DNA of 64,000 bases from CADEDH01 sp041394285 (GTDB lineage Bacteria; Actinomycetota; Acidimicrobiia; Acidimicrobiales; SZUA-35), in NCBI GenBank assembly GCA_041394285.1, contig JAWKIL010000003.1, positions 248,001-312,000 on the forward strand. The letters are read 5' to 3'. The translations under genes were made by a program, and so were the position numbers. A model generated the notes under the pieces. It saw only the letters and a program-made list of their open reading frames with translations, had not been told where the DNA came from and did no database searches. Numbering within the stretch: position 1 is the first letter of the stretch; each line of letters begins with the position of its first letter. Of the stretch, positions 14,151 to 20,527 are shown piece by piece.

Positions 14151-14696
14151 ATGGCCGACCGGTCGACGTTCGTGGCGGACACCGAACCCTACATGCGTCC
14201 CCTCTACTCCACCGCGGTTCGGCTCACCACCAACGCCAGCGACGCCGAGGACCTCGTGCAGGAGACCTACCTGCGGGCCTACCGGGCCTACGGAACCTTC
14301 GAGCCCGGCACGAACGTGCGAGCGTGGCTGTTCCGCATCCTGACCAACGCCCACATCAACCGCTACCGGGCCCGCCAGCGTCGACCCGAGGAGATGGCGC
14401 TCGACGAGCTGGAAGAGGGTGGGGCCCGGCCCGGCACCGCTCTGGCCCTGGCCGCCAGCCAGGGCCGCTCGGCCGAAGACGAGCTGCTCGACGCCCTGGG
14501 CGAAGCCGACACCATCGCGCTGGTGGGCTCGCTGGCCGCTCCCTACCGCCAGACCGTGCTGCTGGCCGACGTGGGCGGCTACTCCTACAAGGAGATCGCG
14601 GAGTCGCTCGACATCCCCATAGGCACCGTCATGAGCCGTCTCCACCGTGGCCGCCGCATCCTGCGCCGCCACCGCGAGCTGGCGGCTGCGTCGTGA
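14151..14696 (+). CDS. ECF-type RNA polymerase sigma factor
   Basis: 181 residues. Region 2 (LYSTAVRLTTNASDAEDLVQ, then ETYLRAYRAYGTF) and region 4 (LPYRQT-like AAPYRQTVLLADVGGYSYKE and IAESLDIPIGTVMSRLHRGR) are both intact. It resembles the SigH/SigR stress group. No anti-sigma factor with a His-x3-Cys-x2-Cys motif is adjacent; the next gene is a 49-residue membrane protein, which could be a partner. A TTG at 14145 is an alternative start. A TAGCGT hexamer at 14137-14142 may drive it. Confidence 0.92.
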   Translation: MADRSTFVADTEPYMRPLYSTAVRLTTNASDAEDLVQETYLRAYRAYGTFEPGTNVRAWLFRILTNAHINRYRARQRRPEEMALDELEEGGARPGTALALAASQGRSAEDELLDALGEADTIALVGSLAAPYRQTVLLADVGGYSYKEIAESLDIPIGTVMSRLHRGRRILRRHRELAAAS

Positions 14697-14723
14697 GCTG
14701 GCGGGGGCCCGGTGACCGGGCGC

Positions 14724-14729
14724 TACACT
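14724..14729 (+). promoter_or_regulatory. -10-like TACACT before the 49-residue membrane protein gene
   Basis: TACACT ends nine bases before the ATG at 14739, leaving a leader of at most a few bases. Confidence 0.4.
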
Positions 14730-14738
14730 CCGGGCCCT

Positions 14739-14888
14739 ATGGTCGCCGTTGTATGGCATTTCTGGCTCGGTCTGTTCCTCGCCATCGGGGCGATCGCCAC
14801 GGTGCTCGCCCTGGGGGTGGGCTACCTGGCCAAAGTGCAGTCGATGAAGTATCCGAAGAACAGCCAGTCCTACCCCAAGAAGTCCTGA
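14739..14888 (+). CDS. 49-residue single-span membrane protein
   Basis: A short frame starting MVAVVWHFWLGLFLAIGAIA: one hydrophobic helix of about 25 residues, then a basic hydrophilic tail KVQSMKYPKNSQSYPKK. No family is recognised. It is wedged between the ECF sigma factor and the F420-associated metallopeptidase, whose start lies only one base after this stop. That spacing and the codon usage argue that it is real and co-translated. It could be a membrane anchor or regulator for either neighbour; this is inference from position only. Confidence 0.7.
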   Translation: MVAVVWHFWLGLFLAIGAIATVLALGVGYLAKVQSMKYPKNSQSYPKKS

Positions 14889-14889
14889 G

Positions 14890-16050
14890 TTGGGGGTGAA
14901 CGTCGACTGGAGGTTCGCCCGCACCGTTGCCGGTCGGGTGTCCGGACAGGAGCCGTTCGCCCAGAGCTACCACGTCGCCTCGCTGGAGGCCGATCTGCTG
15001 GAGCTCACGTCCCAGGCCGAAGGTCTGGTGGAGGCGGAGACCGGACTGGTGTCGGCGGCCGGGCCGGCCCGGGCCCGGGTGACCGACCGGCTGGGCTGGG
15101 TCGACGCCAACCTGGCCAGCTTCGAGCGCTTGATCCGGCCCCTGCTGGGCCGCATCAACGAGCCACCGGAAGGCGACGGCGAGGCGACGGAGCCCCGGCC
15201 CCGCCCGTCGGGCTGGTCCGGCACCGTGGCCGACGCGCTGGCCCCGGTGGGGCGGGCCGTCAACGCCGTTGGCGACGCAGTGGGCCCCAAGGTCGCCGGT
15301 GCCGAGCTGGGCGCCCTGCTGGGCTGGATGTCGTCCCGGGTGCTGGGCCAGTACGACCTGCTGATCATCGAGGACGACACCGCCCACGAGCAGGACTGGG
15401 TGTACTACGTGGGCCCCAACGTGCTGTCTCTGGAGAAGCGCTACGGGTTCGCCCCCCGCGAGTTCCGGCTGTGGCTGGCCGTGCACGAGTGCACCCACCG
15501 GGCGCAGTTCACCGGTGTGCCATGGCTGCGCCCTTACTTCCTGTCGCTGGTCAACGAACTGCTCGATTCGGTCGATCCCGATCCGCGGCGGGTGCTCGAC
15601 GCCCTGGCCGACACCGCCCGTGACCTGGGTCGGGGCAACGGCCCGTCGCTGCGCGACGGCGGCCTCTCGGTCCTGCTGGCCTCGCCCGAGCAGCGGGAGA
15701 CGATGAAGAAGGTGTCGGGCCTGATGAGCCTGCTCGAAGGCCACGGCGACATCGTGATGGACCGCGCCACCCGTGACCTGATCCCGGGCCAGCAGCGCTT
15801 CGCCCGGGTGATGACCCAACGTCGCCAGAACGCCAGCGGGCTGGCCAAGCTGATCCAGCGTCTCACCGGCATCGAGGCCAAGCTGGCCCAGTACGAAGAG
15901 GGCGAGCGCTTCGTGCAGGCGGTGGAGAGCGCCGGCGGGCGGGAGCTGTTCGACCAGGTGTGGTCGGGCCCCGAAGCGCTGCCCACGATCGACGAGATCC
16001 GTGACCCCCAGCTCTGGATCAGCCGGGTCCGCACCCCAGCCGGGGCCTGA
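14890..16050 (+). CDS. Zinc-dependent metallopeptidase, coenzyme F420 biosynthesis-associated family
   Basis: 386 residues. The motif LAVHECTHRAQF near residue 200 is the HExxH-type zinc site (His-Glu-Cys-Thr-His). It is followed by SLVNELLDSV and a GHGDIVMDRA segment with the distal ligands. This matches the uncharacterised actinobacterial family named for its occurrence with F420 genes. Role and substrate are unknown. A TTG at 14890 or GTG at 14896 can start it. It overlaps tilS by 50 bases, which suggests tight coupling. The N-terminal half contains a Pro/Arg-rich linker near residues 95-110. Confidence 0.88.
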   Translation: MGVNVDWRFARTVAGRVSGQEPFAQSYHVASLEADLLELTSQAEGLVEAETGLVSAAGPARARVTDRLGWVDANLASFERLIRPLLGRINEPPEGDGEATEPRPRPSGWSGTVADALAPVGRAVNAVGDAVGPKVAGAELGALLGWMSSRVLGQYDLLIIEDDTAHEQDWVYYVGPNVLSLEKRYGFAPREFRLWLAVHECTHRAQFTGVPWLRPYFLSLVNELLDSVDPDPRRVLDALADTARDLGRGNGPSLRDGGLSVLLASPEQRETMKKVSGLMSLLEGHGDIVMDRATRDLIPGQQRFARVMTQRRQNASGLAKLIQRLTGIEAKLAQYEEGERFVQAVESAGGRELFDQVWSGPEALPTIDEIRDPQLWISRVRTPAGA

Positions 16051-16966
16051 GACCACCGCCCCGGCCGATGTCGGGGGCGCCGCCCAGGACCTGACGGGCG
16101 AGCTGCTGGCCCGGTGCCGGTTTCCGGATCCGGCCGACGGTGCCGTGGTGTGCGCCGTGTCGGGCGGCGCCGATTCGCTGGCGCTGCTGGTGCTGGCCCG
16201 GGCGGCCGGGCTCGCCGTCACCGCGGTGCACGTCGACCACGGCCTACGCCCCGGCTCGGGGGCCGAAGCCGAGGTGGTGGCGGCGGCCGCCGATCGGTTC
16301 GGGGCCGGCTTCCGAGCCGAGCGGGTGTCGGTTCCCCCCGGTGCCAGCCTGGAGGAGCGGGCCCGCCTCGCCCGCCGGGCCGTGCTCGGCCCCAGCGCCC
16401 TCACCGGCCACACCGCCGACGACCAGGCCGAGACCCTGCTGGTCAACCTCCTGCGAGGGGCGGGGCCGGCCGGGCTGTCCGCCATGCGCCCCGGGCCACC
16501 CCATCCGCTGCTCGGTCTGCGCCGGGCCGAGACCGTGTCCCTGTGCCGCCACCTGGGCCTCCAGCCGGTGATCGACCCGTCGAACGACGATCCCCGTTTC
16601 GTCCGCAACCGCATCCGCCACGAGGTGCTGCCCCTGCTGGCCGACGTCTCGGGGCGGGACCCCGTTCCGCTGCTGGCCCGCACCGCCGATCACGCGAGGG
16701 CCATGGCCGACGATCTCGACACGCTCGCCGCCGCCGTCGATCCCACCGACTGCCGGGCCTTGCGGGCCGCCGTCCCCGGCGTCGCCGGAGCCGCCCTGCG
16801 CCGCTGGCTGCGCGACGAGCGGGGACACCCCCCGTCGTCGGCCGAGCTGGCCCGGGTGATGGCCGTGGTCCGCAACCAGGCGACGGCGGCCGAGCTGGCC
16901 GGTGGCCGGCGGGTCAGCCGCTCCGGAGGCCGGCTCCGGATGGAATCCCGGCCCCGCGCGGAGTGA
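16001..16966 (+). CDS. tilS: tRNA(Ile)-lysidine synthase
   Basis: 321 residues. The N-type ATP pyrophosphatase P-loop AVSGGADSLALLVLA lies near residue 52. HVDHGLRPGSGAEAEVV and GHTADDQAETLLVNLLRG follow as in TilS, along with FVRNRIRHEVLPLL. It modifies C34 of tRNA-Ile(CAU) to lysidine so that AUA is read as Ile; it is essential in most bacteria. The C-terminal substrate-binding domain is short, as is common in actinobacteria. The GTG at 16001 overlaps the metallopeptidase gene. In related genomes tilS is followed by hpt and ftsH, which are not present here. Confidence 0.93.
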   Translation: MTPSSGSAGSAPQPGPETTAPADVGGAAQDLTGELLARCRFPDPADGAVVCAVSGGADSLALLVLARAAGLAVTAVHVDHGLRPGSGAEAEVVAAAADRFGAGFRAERVSVPPGASLEERARLARRAVLGPSALTGHTADDQAETLLVNLLRGAGPAGLSAMRPGPPHPLLGLRRAETVSLCRHLGLQPVIDPSNDDPRFVRNRIRHEVLPLLADVSGRDPVPLLARTADHARAMADDLDTLAAAVDPTDCRALRAAVPGVAGAALRRWLRDERGHPPSSAELARVMAVVRNQATAAELAGGRRVSRSGGRLRMESRPRAE

Positions 16967-16979
16967 CACGCTTGAAGTG

Positions 16980-17056
16980 TCGCTGTGCGAAACTCCGGGT
17001 CCCGAAGGGACACTGGGATGTTTCGCTGTGCGAAACTCCGGGTCCCGAAGGGACAC
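16980..17056. repeat. Two copies of a 34-base element with paired hairpins
   Basis: Identical 34-base copies lie at 16980-17013 and 17023-17056 (43-base period). Each contains GTCCC-GAA-GGGAC. In the second copy the extended 5' end GTTTCGC-TGT-GCGAAAC (17020-17036) is a perfect hairpin; the first copy differs by one base there. The arrangement resembles a REP/BIME-type intergenic repeat and could also end the tilS transcript. Confidence 0.8.
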
Positions 17057-17082
17057 GTGGGCTTCCCGCCTCGCCACCGGGT

Positions 17083-17088
17083 TAGGAT
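17083..17088 (+). promoter_or_regulatory. -10-like TAGGAT upstream of the phosphatase-like gene
   Basis: TAGGAT lies 34 bases before the ATG at 17123, just after the tandem hairpin repeats. It would start a transcript carrying the phosphatase-like gene, folB and folK. Confidence 0.4.
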
Positions 17089-17122
17089 TGGATCGGCCCG
17101 ACGCAGGAGAGAACAGAACACG

Positions 17123-17668
17123 ATGGCGAAAGGGAAGTGGGCGCAGGGTATCAAGCCCCGCCAGTTCCACTGGGTGATCCAGGACCAGCTGGCCCTGTGT
17201 GAGCGACCCGGTGGCTACGGGCAGAACCACCGCCGTGTGCGGCGTCAGGAAGAAGTGATCTGGATCCGGGAGAACGGGTTCTCGTTCGTCGTGTCGCTCA
17301 TCCCGTCCGACCACAACCTGCACAGCTACGACGAGCTGGGCATGCCGTGGAAGCACTGGCCCTTCGCCCCCACCGTCAACCTCGATGTGGCGCTGCCCCA
17401 GATCTACACCGAGCTGGCCTCGCTGCTGGCCGGGGGCAAGAAGATCCTGCTCCACTTCGAGGAGGTGGGCGACCGCCTGGCGGGGTTCGTGGCCGGCTAT
17501 CTCCGGTGGACGGAGATGGTGCCGGTCAGCCACGAGGCGATCACGGTGATGGAACGCATCCTGGGCCGTCAGATGGGCCCCGAAGGCCGCCGCATCGTCA
17601 GCGTGGCCGAGAGCGCCGAGCGTACGGGAGCGGTACCGGCCCACCGTCGGGCCGAGGCCGGGGCCTGA
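17123..17668 (+). CDS. Dual-specificity-phosphatase-like protein lacking the catalytic Cys
   Basis: 181 residues. The layout is that of a tyrosine phosphatase: a GFSFVVSLIPSDHN strand, a HWPFAPTVNLDVALPQIYTEL segment in the place of the WPD region, and then ILLHFEEVGDRLAGFVAGYL where active enzymes have HCx5R. Here the His, five-residue spacing and Arg remain, but Phe replaces Cys, near residue 118. It should therefore be catalytically dead by the usual mechanism, or use another chemistry. It precedes folB by 29 bases. The first 15 residues are basic (MAKGKWAQGIKPRQF). Function unknown. Confidence 0.75.
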   Translation: MAKGKWAQGIKPRQFHWVIQDQLALCERPGGYGQNHRRVRRQEEVIWIRENGFSFVVSLIPSDHNLHSYDELGMPWKHWPFAPTVNLDVALPQIYTELASLLAGGKKILLHFEEVGDRLAGFVAGYLRWTEMVPVSHEAITVMERILGRQMGPEGRRIVSVAESAERTGAVPAHRRAEAGA

Positions 17669-17697
17669 GCACTGTGTCCGAGGGGGGAAGCGAGCCG

Positions 17698-18108
17698 ATG
17701 GCGGTTCCGGCCGGGCCGGTGGACCGCTTCGACCGCATCGAGGTCCGCGGCCTGGAGCTGCTCGTGTACTGCGGTGTGCTGCCCGAGGAACAGGCCCGCC
17801 AACAGCCCTTCCGGTTCGATCTCGACCTCCACCTGAGCCTCGTCCGGGCCGGTCGTACCGACGCCCTGGCCGACACGGTGGACTACGGCGGCGTGACCGA
17901 TCTGCTGGCCCGCCACCTCACCGTCGAACGGTTCCAGCTGCTGGAGCGGCTGGCCCAGCGCACGGCCGAGTTGATCCTGGAGACGGCCCCCCTGGTCGAC
18001 GAGGTGACCGTCCGGGCCACCAAGATGCGGCCTCCCCTGGCCGTGCACGTCGACACCACGGGCGTCCGCATCCACCGCCGCCGGATCGACCTGCCGGCCG
18101 GCGGCTGA
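17698..18108 (+). CDS. folB: Dihydroneopterin aldolase
   Basis: 136 residues. IEVRGLELLVYCGVLPEEQA is the conserved FolB opening with the Glu, and DTVDYGGVTDLL carries the conserved Tyr. FQLLERLAQRTAELIL contains the conserved Glu-Arg helix, and KMRPPLAVHVDTTGV ends the domain. It cleaves dihydroneopterin to hydroxymethyl-dihydropterin and glycolaldehyde in folate synthesis. ATG 17698 follows a GGGGGGAAG stretch; a GTG at 17674 is possible. folK follows after 5 bases, supporting a shared pathway. Confidence 0.93.
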   Translation: MAVPAGPVDRFDRIEVRGLELLVYCGVLPEEQARQQPFRFDLDLHLSLVRAGRTDALADTVDYGGVTDLLARHLTVERFQLLERLAQRTAELILETAPLVDEVTVRATKMRPPLAVHVDTTGVRIHRRRIDLPAGG

Positions 18109-18113
18109 CCGCC

Positions 18114-18563
18114 GTGCGGGCCTTCCTCGGCCTCGGGTCCAACATCGGTGACCGCCGGCGGGCCCTGCGCACCGCCGTGGGTGCCATCGGCGACCTGGTG
18201 GCCGTGTCGCCCCTGTTCGAGACGGACCCGGTGGGCGGCCCCGAGCAGGACCTGTACTACAACATCGTGGTGGAGCTCGAGACCCGGGCCCGGCCCCGCC
18301 AGCTGCTCGACCTCTGCCGCCGGCTGGAGGCCGACGCCGCCCGGCGCCGCACGATCCGGTGGGGGCCCCGCACCCTCGACGTCGACGTGCTGCTCATCCC
18401 CGGCACCCGGGTGAACGAGCCCGACCTCGAGGTGCCCCACCCCCGGATGCACCAGCGGAACTTCGTGGTCCAGCCGCTGTGGGCCATCGACCCCACGGTG
18501 GAGGTTCCGGGGTACGTGGCGGCCGAGGCCTACGGCGACGTCCGCCCCGTCGGGCCTCTCTGA
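18114..18563 (+). CDS. folK: 2-amino-4-hydroxy-6-hydroxymethyldihydropteridine diphosphokinase
   Basis: 149 residues. FLGLGSNIGDRRRAL is the HPPK start. SPLFETDPVGGPEQDLYYN binds pterin, and RWGPRTLDVDVLLI carries the paired Asp that coordinates Mg2+. PHPRMHQRNFVVQPLWAI completes the signature. It pyrophosphorylates hydroxymethyldihydropterin, the step after FolB. GTG 18114 lies five bases after the folB stop. Two strong stem-loops follow the stop codon, so the folB-folK transcript probably ends there. folP is not in the window. Confidence 0.94.
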   Translation: MRAFLGLGSNIGDRRRALRTAVGAIGDLVAVSPLFETDPVGGPEQDLYYNIVVELETRARPRQLLDLCRRLEADAARRRTIRWGPRTLDVDVLLIPGTRVNEPDLEVPHPRMHQRNFVVQPLWAIDPTVEVPGYVAAEAYGDVRPVGPL

Positions 18564-18565
18564 AC

Positions 18566-18598
18566 GGGGGCTGGCGCCCCCGGCGGCGGCGAGCCGCC
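18566..18598 (+). terminator. Two adjacent stem-loops after folK
   Basis: GGGGGC-TGGC-GCCCCC (18566-18581) is followed by GGCGG-CGAG-CCGCC (18585-18598). They lie between the folK stop and the separately promoted nadC. No T-run is present. Confidence 0.55.
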
Positions 18599-18657
18599 TC
18601 CCCCGAATGCCGGTGGGGCCCCACCCACCGGGCGGCTACGCCGCGAACGGGGGAGGG

Positions 18658-18663
18658 TAGGGT
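18658..18663 (+). promoter_or_regulatory. -10-like TAGGGT, leaderless nadC start
   Basis: TAGGGT ends six bases before the GTG at 18670; there is no SD in between. Confidence 0.5.
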
Positions 18664-18669
18664 GCGGGG

Positions 18670-19557
18670 GTGACGGCGCAGCCCACCCCCCGCAACGACC
18701 TTCAAGCCCCTCTGGCCGACATCCAGTTCCTGGTCGCCCGGGCCCTGGCCGAAGATCTCACCCCCCTCGGTGACCTCACGTCCTCCCTGCTCGACCCGGC
18801 GCAGACGGCCACCGCCACGTTCTCCCCCCGGGCCGCCGGGGTGATCGCCGGCTGCCGCTGCGTCGACGAGACGTTCCGGGCCGTCGACGCCCGCCTGAGC
18901 GTCGAGTGGCACCGCACCGACGGCGACGCCGTGACCGCCGGAGACCTGATCGCCACGGCCCGGGGCCCGTTGGCGTCGATGCTCACGGCCGAGCGGACGG
19001 CGCTGAACTTCCTCAGCCACCTGTCGGGGGTGGCCACCAACGCACGGCGCTGGGTCGACCTGGCGGCCGGGCGGGTCACGGTGTGGGACACCCGCAAGAC
19101 CCTGCCGGGGTACCGGTCGCTGCAGAAGGCGGCGGTGCGGGCGGGCGGGGCGGCCAACCACCGGGGCAACCTGTCGGACTGGCTGATGCTGAAGGACAAC
19201 CACCTGTTCGGCACGACGGTGGCGGGGGCGGTGGCCGAGGCCCGGCGCCGCTGGCCGGGGCGGGTGGTGCACGTGGAGGCAGACACCCCGGGCCGGATGC
19301 ACGAGGCGCTGGACGCCGGGGCCGACATCATCCTGCTCGACAACTTCTCGCCGGCCGAGCTGACCGACCTGGTGGCCGAGGTGACGAGCTGGCAGCAACG
19401 GACCGGGGGCCGCCGGCCCCTGCTCGAGGCGTCGGGGGGGATCACGTTCGACACGCTCGACGCGTACGCCGGCACGGGGGTGGACCTGGTCTCGTCCGGA
19501 TCGATCACCAACTCGGCGGCCGTGCTCGACATCGGCCTCGACGTGCAGCCGGATTAG
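18670..19557 (+). CDS. nadC: Nicotinate-nucleotide pyrophosphorylase (carboxylating)
   Basis: 295 residues. ALAEDLTPLGDLTSSLL is the N-terminal signature. ALNFLSHLSGVAT, WDTRKTLPGYRSLQKAAVRA with its PRPP-binding Lys/Arg, and NHRGNLSDWLMLKDNHL are all present. The C-terminal LLEASGGITFDTLDAYAGTG and VDLVSSGSIT complete the barrel. It makes nicotinate mononucleotide from quinolinate and PRPP in NAD synthesis. nadA and nadB are not in the window, so the usual nad operon is split. Confidence 0.95.
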   Translation: MTAQPTPRNDLQAPLADIQFLVARALAEDLTPLGDLTSSLLDPAQTATATFSPRAAGVIAGCRCVDETFRAVDARLSVEWHRTDGDAVTAGDLIATARGPLASMLTAERTALNFLSHLSGVATNARRWVDLAAGRVTVWDTRKTLPGYRSLQKAAVRAGGAANHRGNLSDWLMLKDNHLFGTTVAGAVAEARRRWPGRVVHVEADTPGRMHEALDAGADIILLDNFSPAELTDLVAEVTSWQQRTGGRRPLLEASGGITFDTLDAYAGTGVDLVSSGSITNSAAVLDIGLDVQPD

Positions 19558-19842
19558 AGAACTCGCCCCATCAACTGACCGAACCGATGACGCGTTTCCC
19601 CGTTTTTCAGTGGGAATGCGGTACCTCACCACAACTCGTTGTCGATGGTGGTACGTTTGCGGCATCGCCTCGGAGCTGTGGCTCCCGTATCGAAACCCTG
19701 CGGCTGACTTCCACCAGCTGACAGGCCAGAAGTACCGCCGGTGGGACACGACGGGACAACGCCTCGGCTCGTGCGATGGAGCTCACGAAAGGCACCCGTA
19801 TCTGCTCCTGTCGCGGCCTTCGATCGTCGTGAAGGAAGAGCT
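19558..19842. other. Gene-free, less GC-rich stretch before the secretion module
   Basis: About 285 bases with visibly lower GC than the flanks and no coding-like frame. A T5 run near 19604 follows weak TTCCC/GGGAA pairing and may end nadC. The promoter for the WXG gene should lie here, but I cannot name a convincing -35/-10 pair. Only the SD AGGAAG just before 19843 is clear. Confidence 0.5.
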
Positions 19843-20487
19843 ATGAGCGAACACATCATCGGTACGAGCCAAGCTGCCATAGACGGGTATGAGGAGCGGG
19901 CGCTCGAGATCTTCGGCCGGTTGAACGAGCGGGTGCGCCAGCTCGTCACCCAGGCGTTCGGCCTCACCTACGCCGGCCCCGACGCCGACACGGTCTTCAA
20001 TCCCGGCCTCATCCGGCTCGCCACCGACTCGGTGGGGCAGATCGATCAGGCGATGACGGGCTTCGCCAACGCCGTGGCCGCCGTCACGTCCAACATCTCG
20101 CGCTCGCTGGGGGCCGGAGACATCGTCTTCGCCTACCGGCCGCCGATGCTGGAGCTCCCGCCGGCACCCGGCGTCCAGGCGGACGACTACCGGATCGACG
20201 TCGGAGGCTTCGAGGCGTTCATCAACGGCGAGCTGGCCGACGCCCGCACCGCCATCGGGCGGATGATCGCCGACAACCAGGACGCCTTCAACGCCATCCC
20301 CCGGGCCACGGCCGATGCGCCGGGGTGGTCGGGAGACGCCCGGGACTACGCCCAGAACGTGGTGGTGCCGGCCCAGACCGAGCAGTTGACGGCCATGGTG
20401 GACCAGGTGATGCAGCAGATCACCGACTTCATGACCAGCGCCAAGGACGGCACCCTGTCGGCCGACCACGCCGGCGTCGGGGGCTGA
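19843..20487 (+). CDS. Tandem WXG100-like type VII secretion protein
   Basis: 214 residues, about twice a WXG100 monomer, entirely helical by eye. The second half contains the turn PGWSGDARDYAQ (Trp-x-Gly) between long amphipathic helices. The first half has LTYAGPDAD at the equivalent turn, without the Trp. This looks like a fused pair of helical hairpins, replacing an EsxA/EsxB heterodimer. The ATG at 19843 follows AGGAAG. The EccC-like ATPase gene begins 40 bases later with its own strong SD, so the two form a module and this protein is the likely substrate or a structural partner. It ends in a short Gly/Asp tail. Confidence 0.75.
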   Translation: MSEHIIGTSQAAIDGYEERALEIFGRLNERVRQLVTQAFGLTYAGPDADTVFNPGLIRLATDSVGQIDQAMTGFANAVAAVTSNISRSLGAGDIVFAYRPPMLELPPAPGVQADDYRIDVGGFEAFINGELADARTAIGRMIADNQDAFNAIPRATADAPGWSGDARDYAQNVVVPAQTEQLTAMVDQVMQQITDFMTSAKDGTLSADHAGVGG

Positions 20488-20527
20488 ACCGGCTCCGGGT
20501 CAGGCGGGCGGGCCAAGGAGGGGAGCG

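Noticed and set aside
19610..19846. A 78-codon frame before the WXG gene
   Set aside because: Its composition (Trp, Tyr, Arg, Leu) is not coding-like, and it overlaps the SD of the WXG gene.
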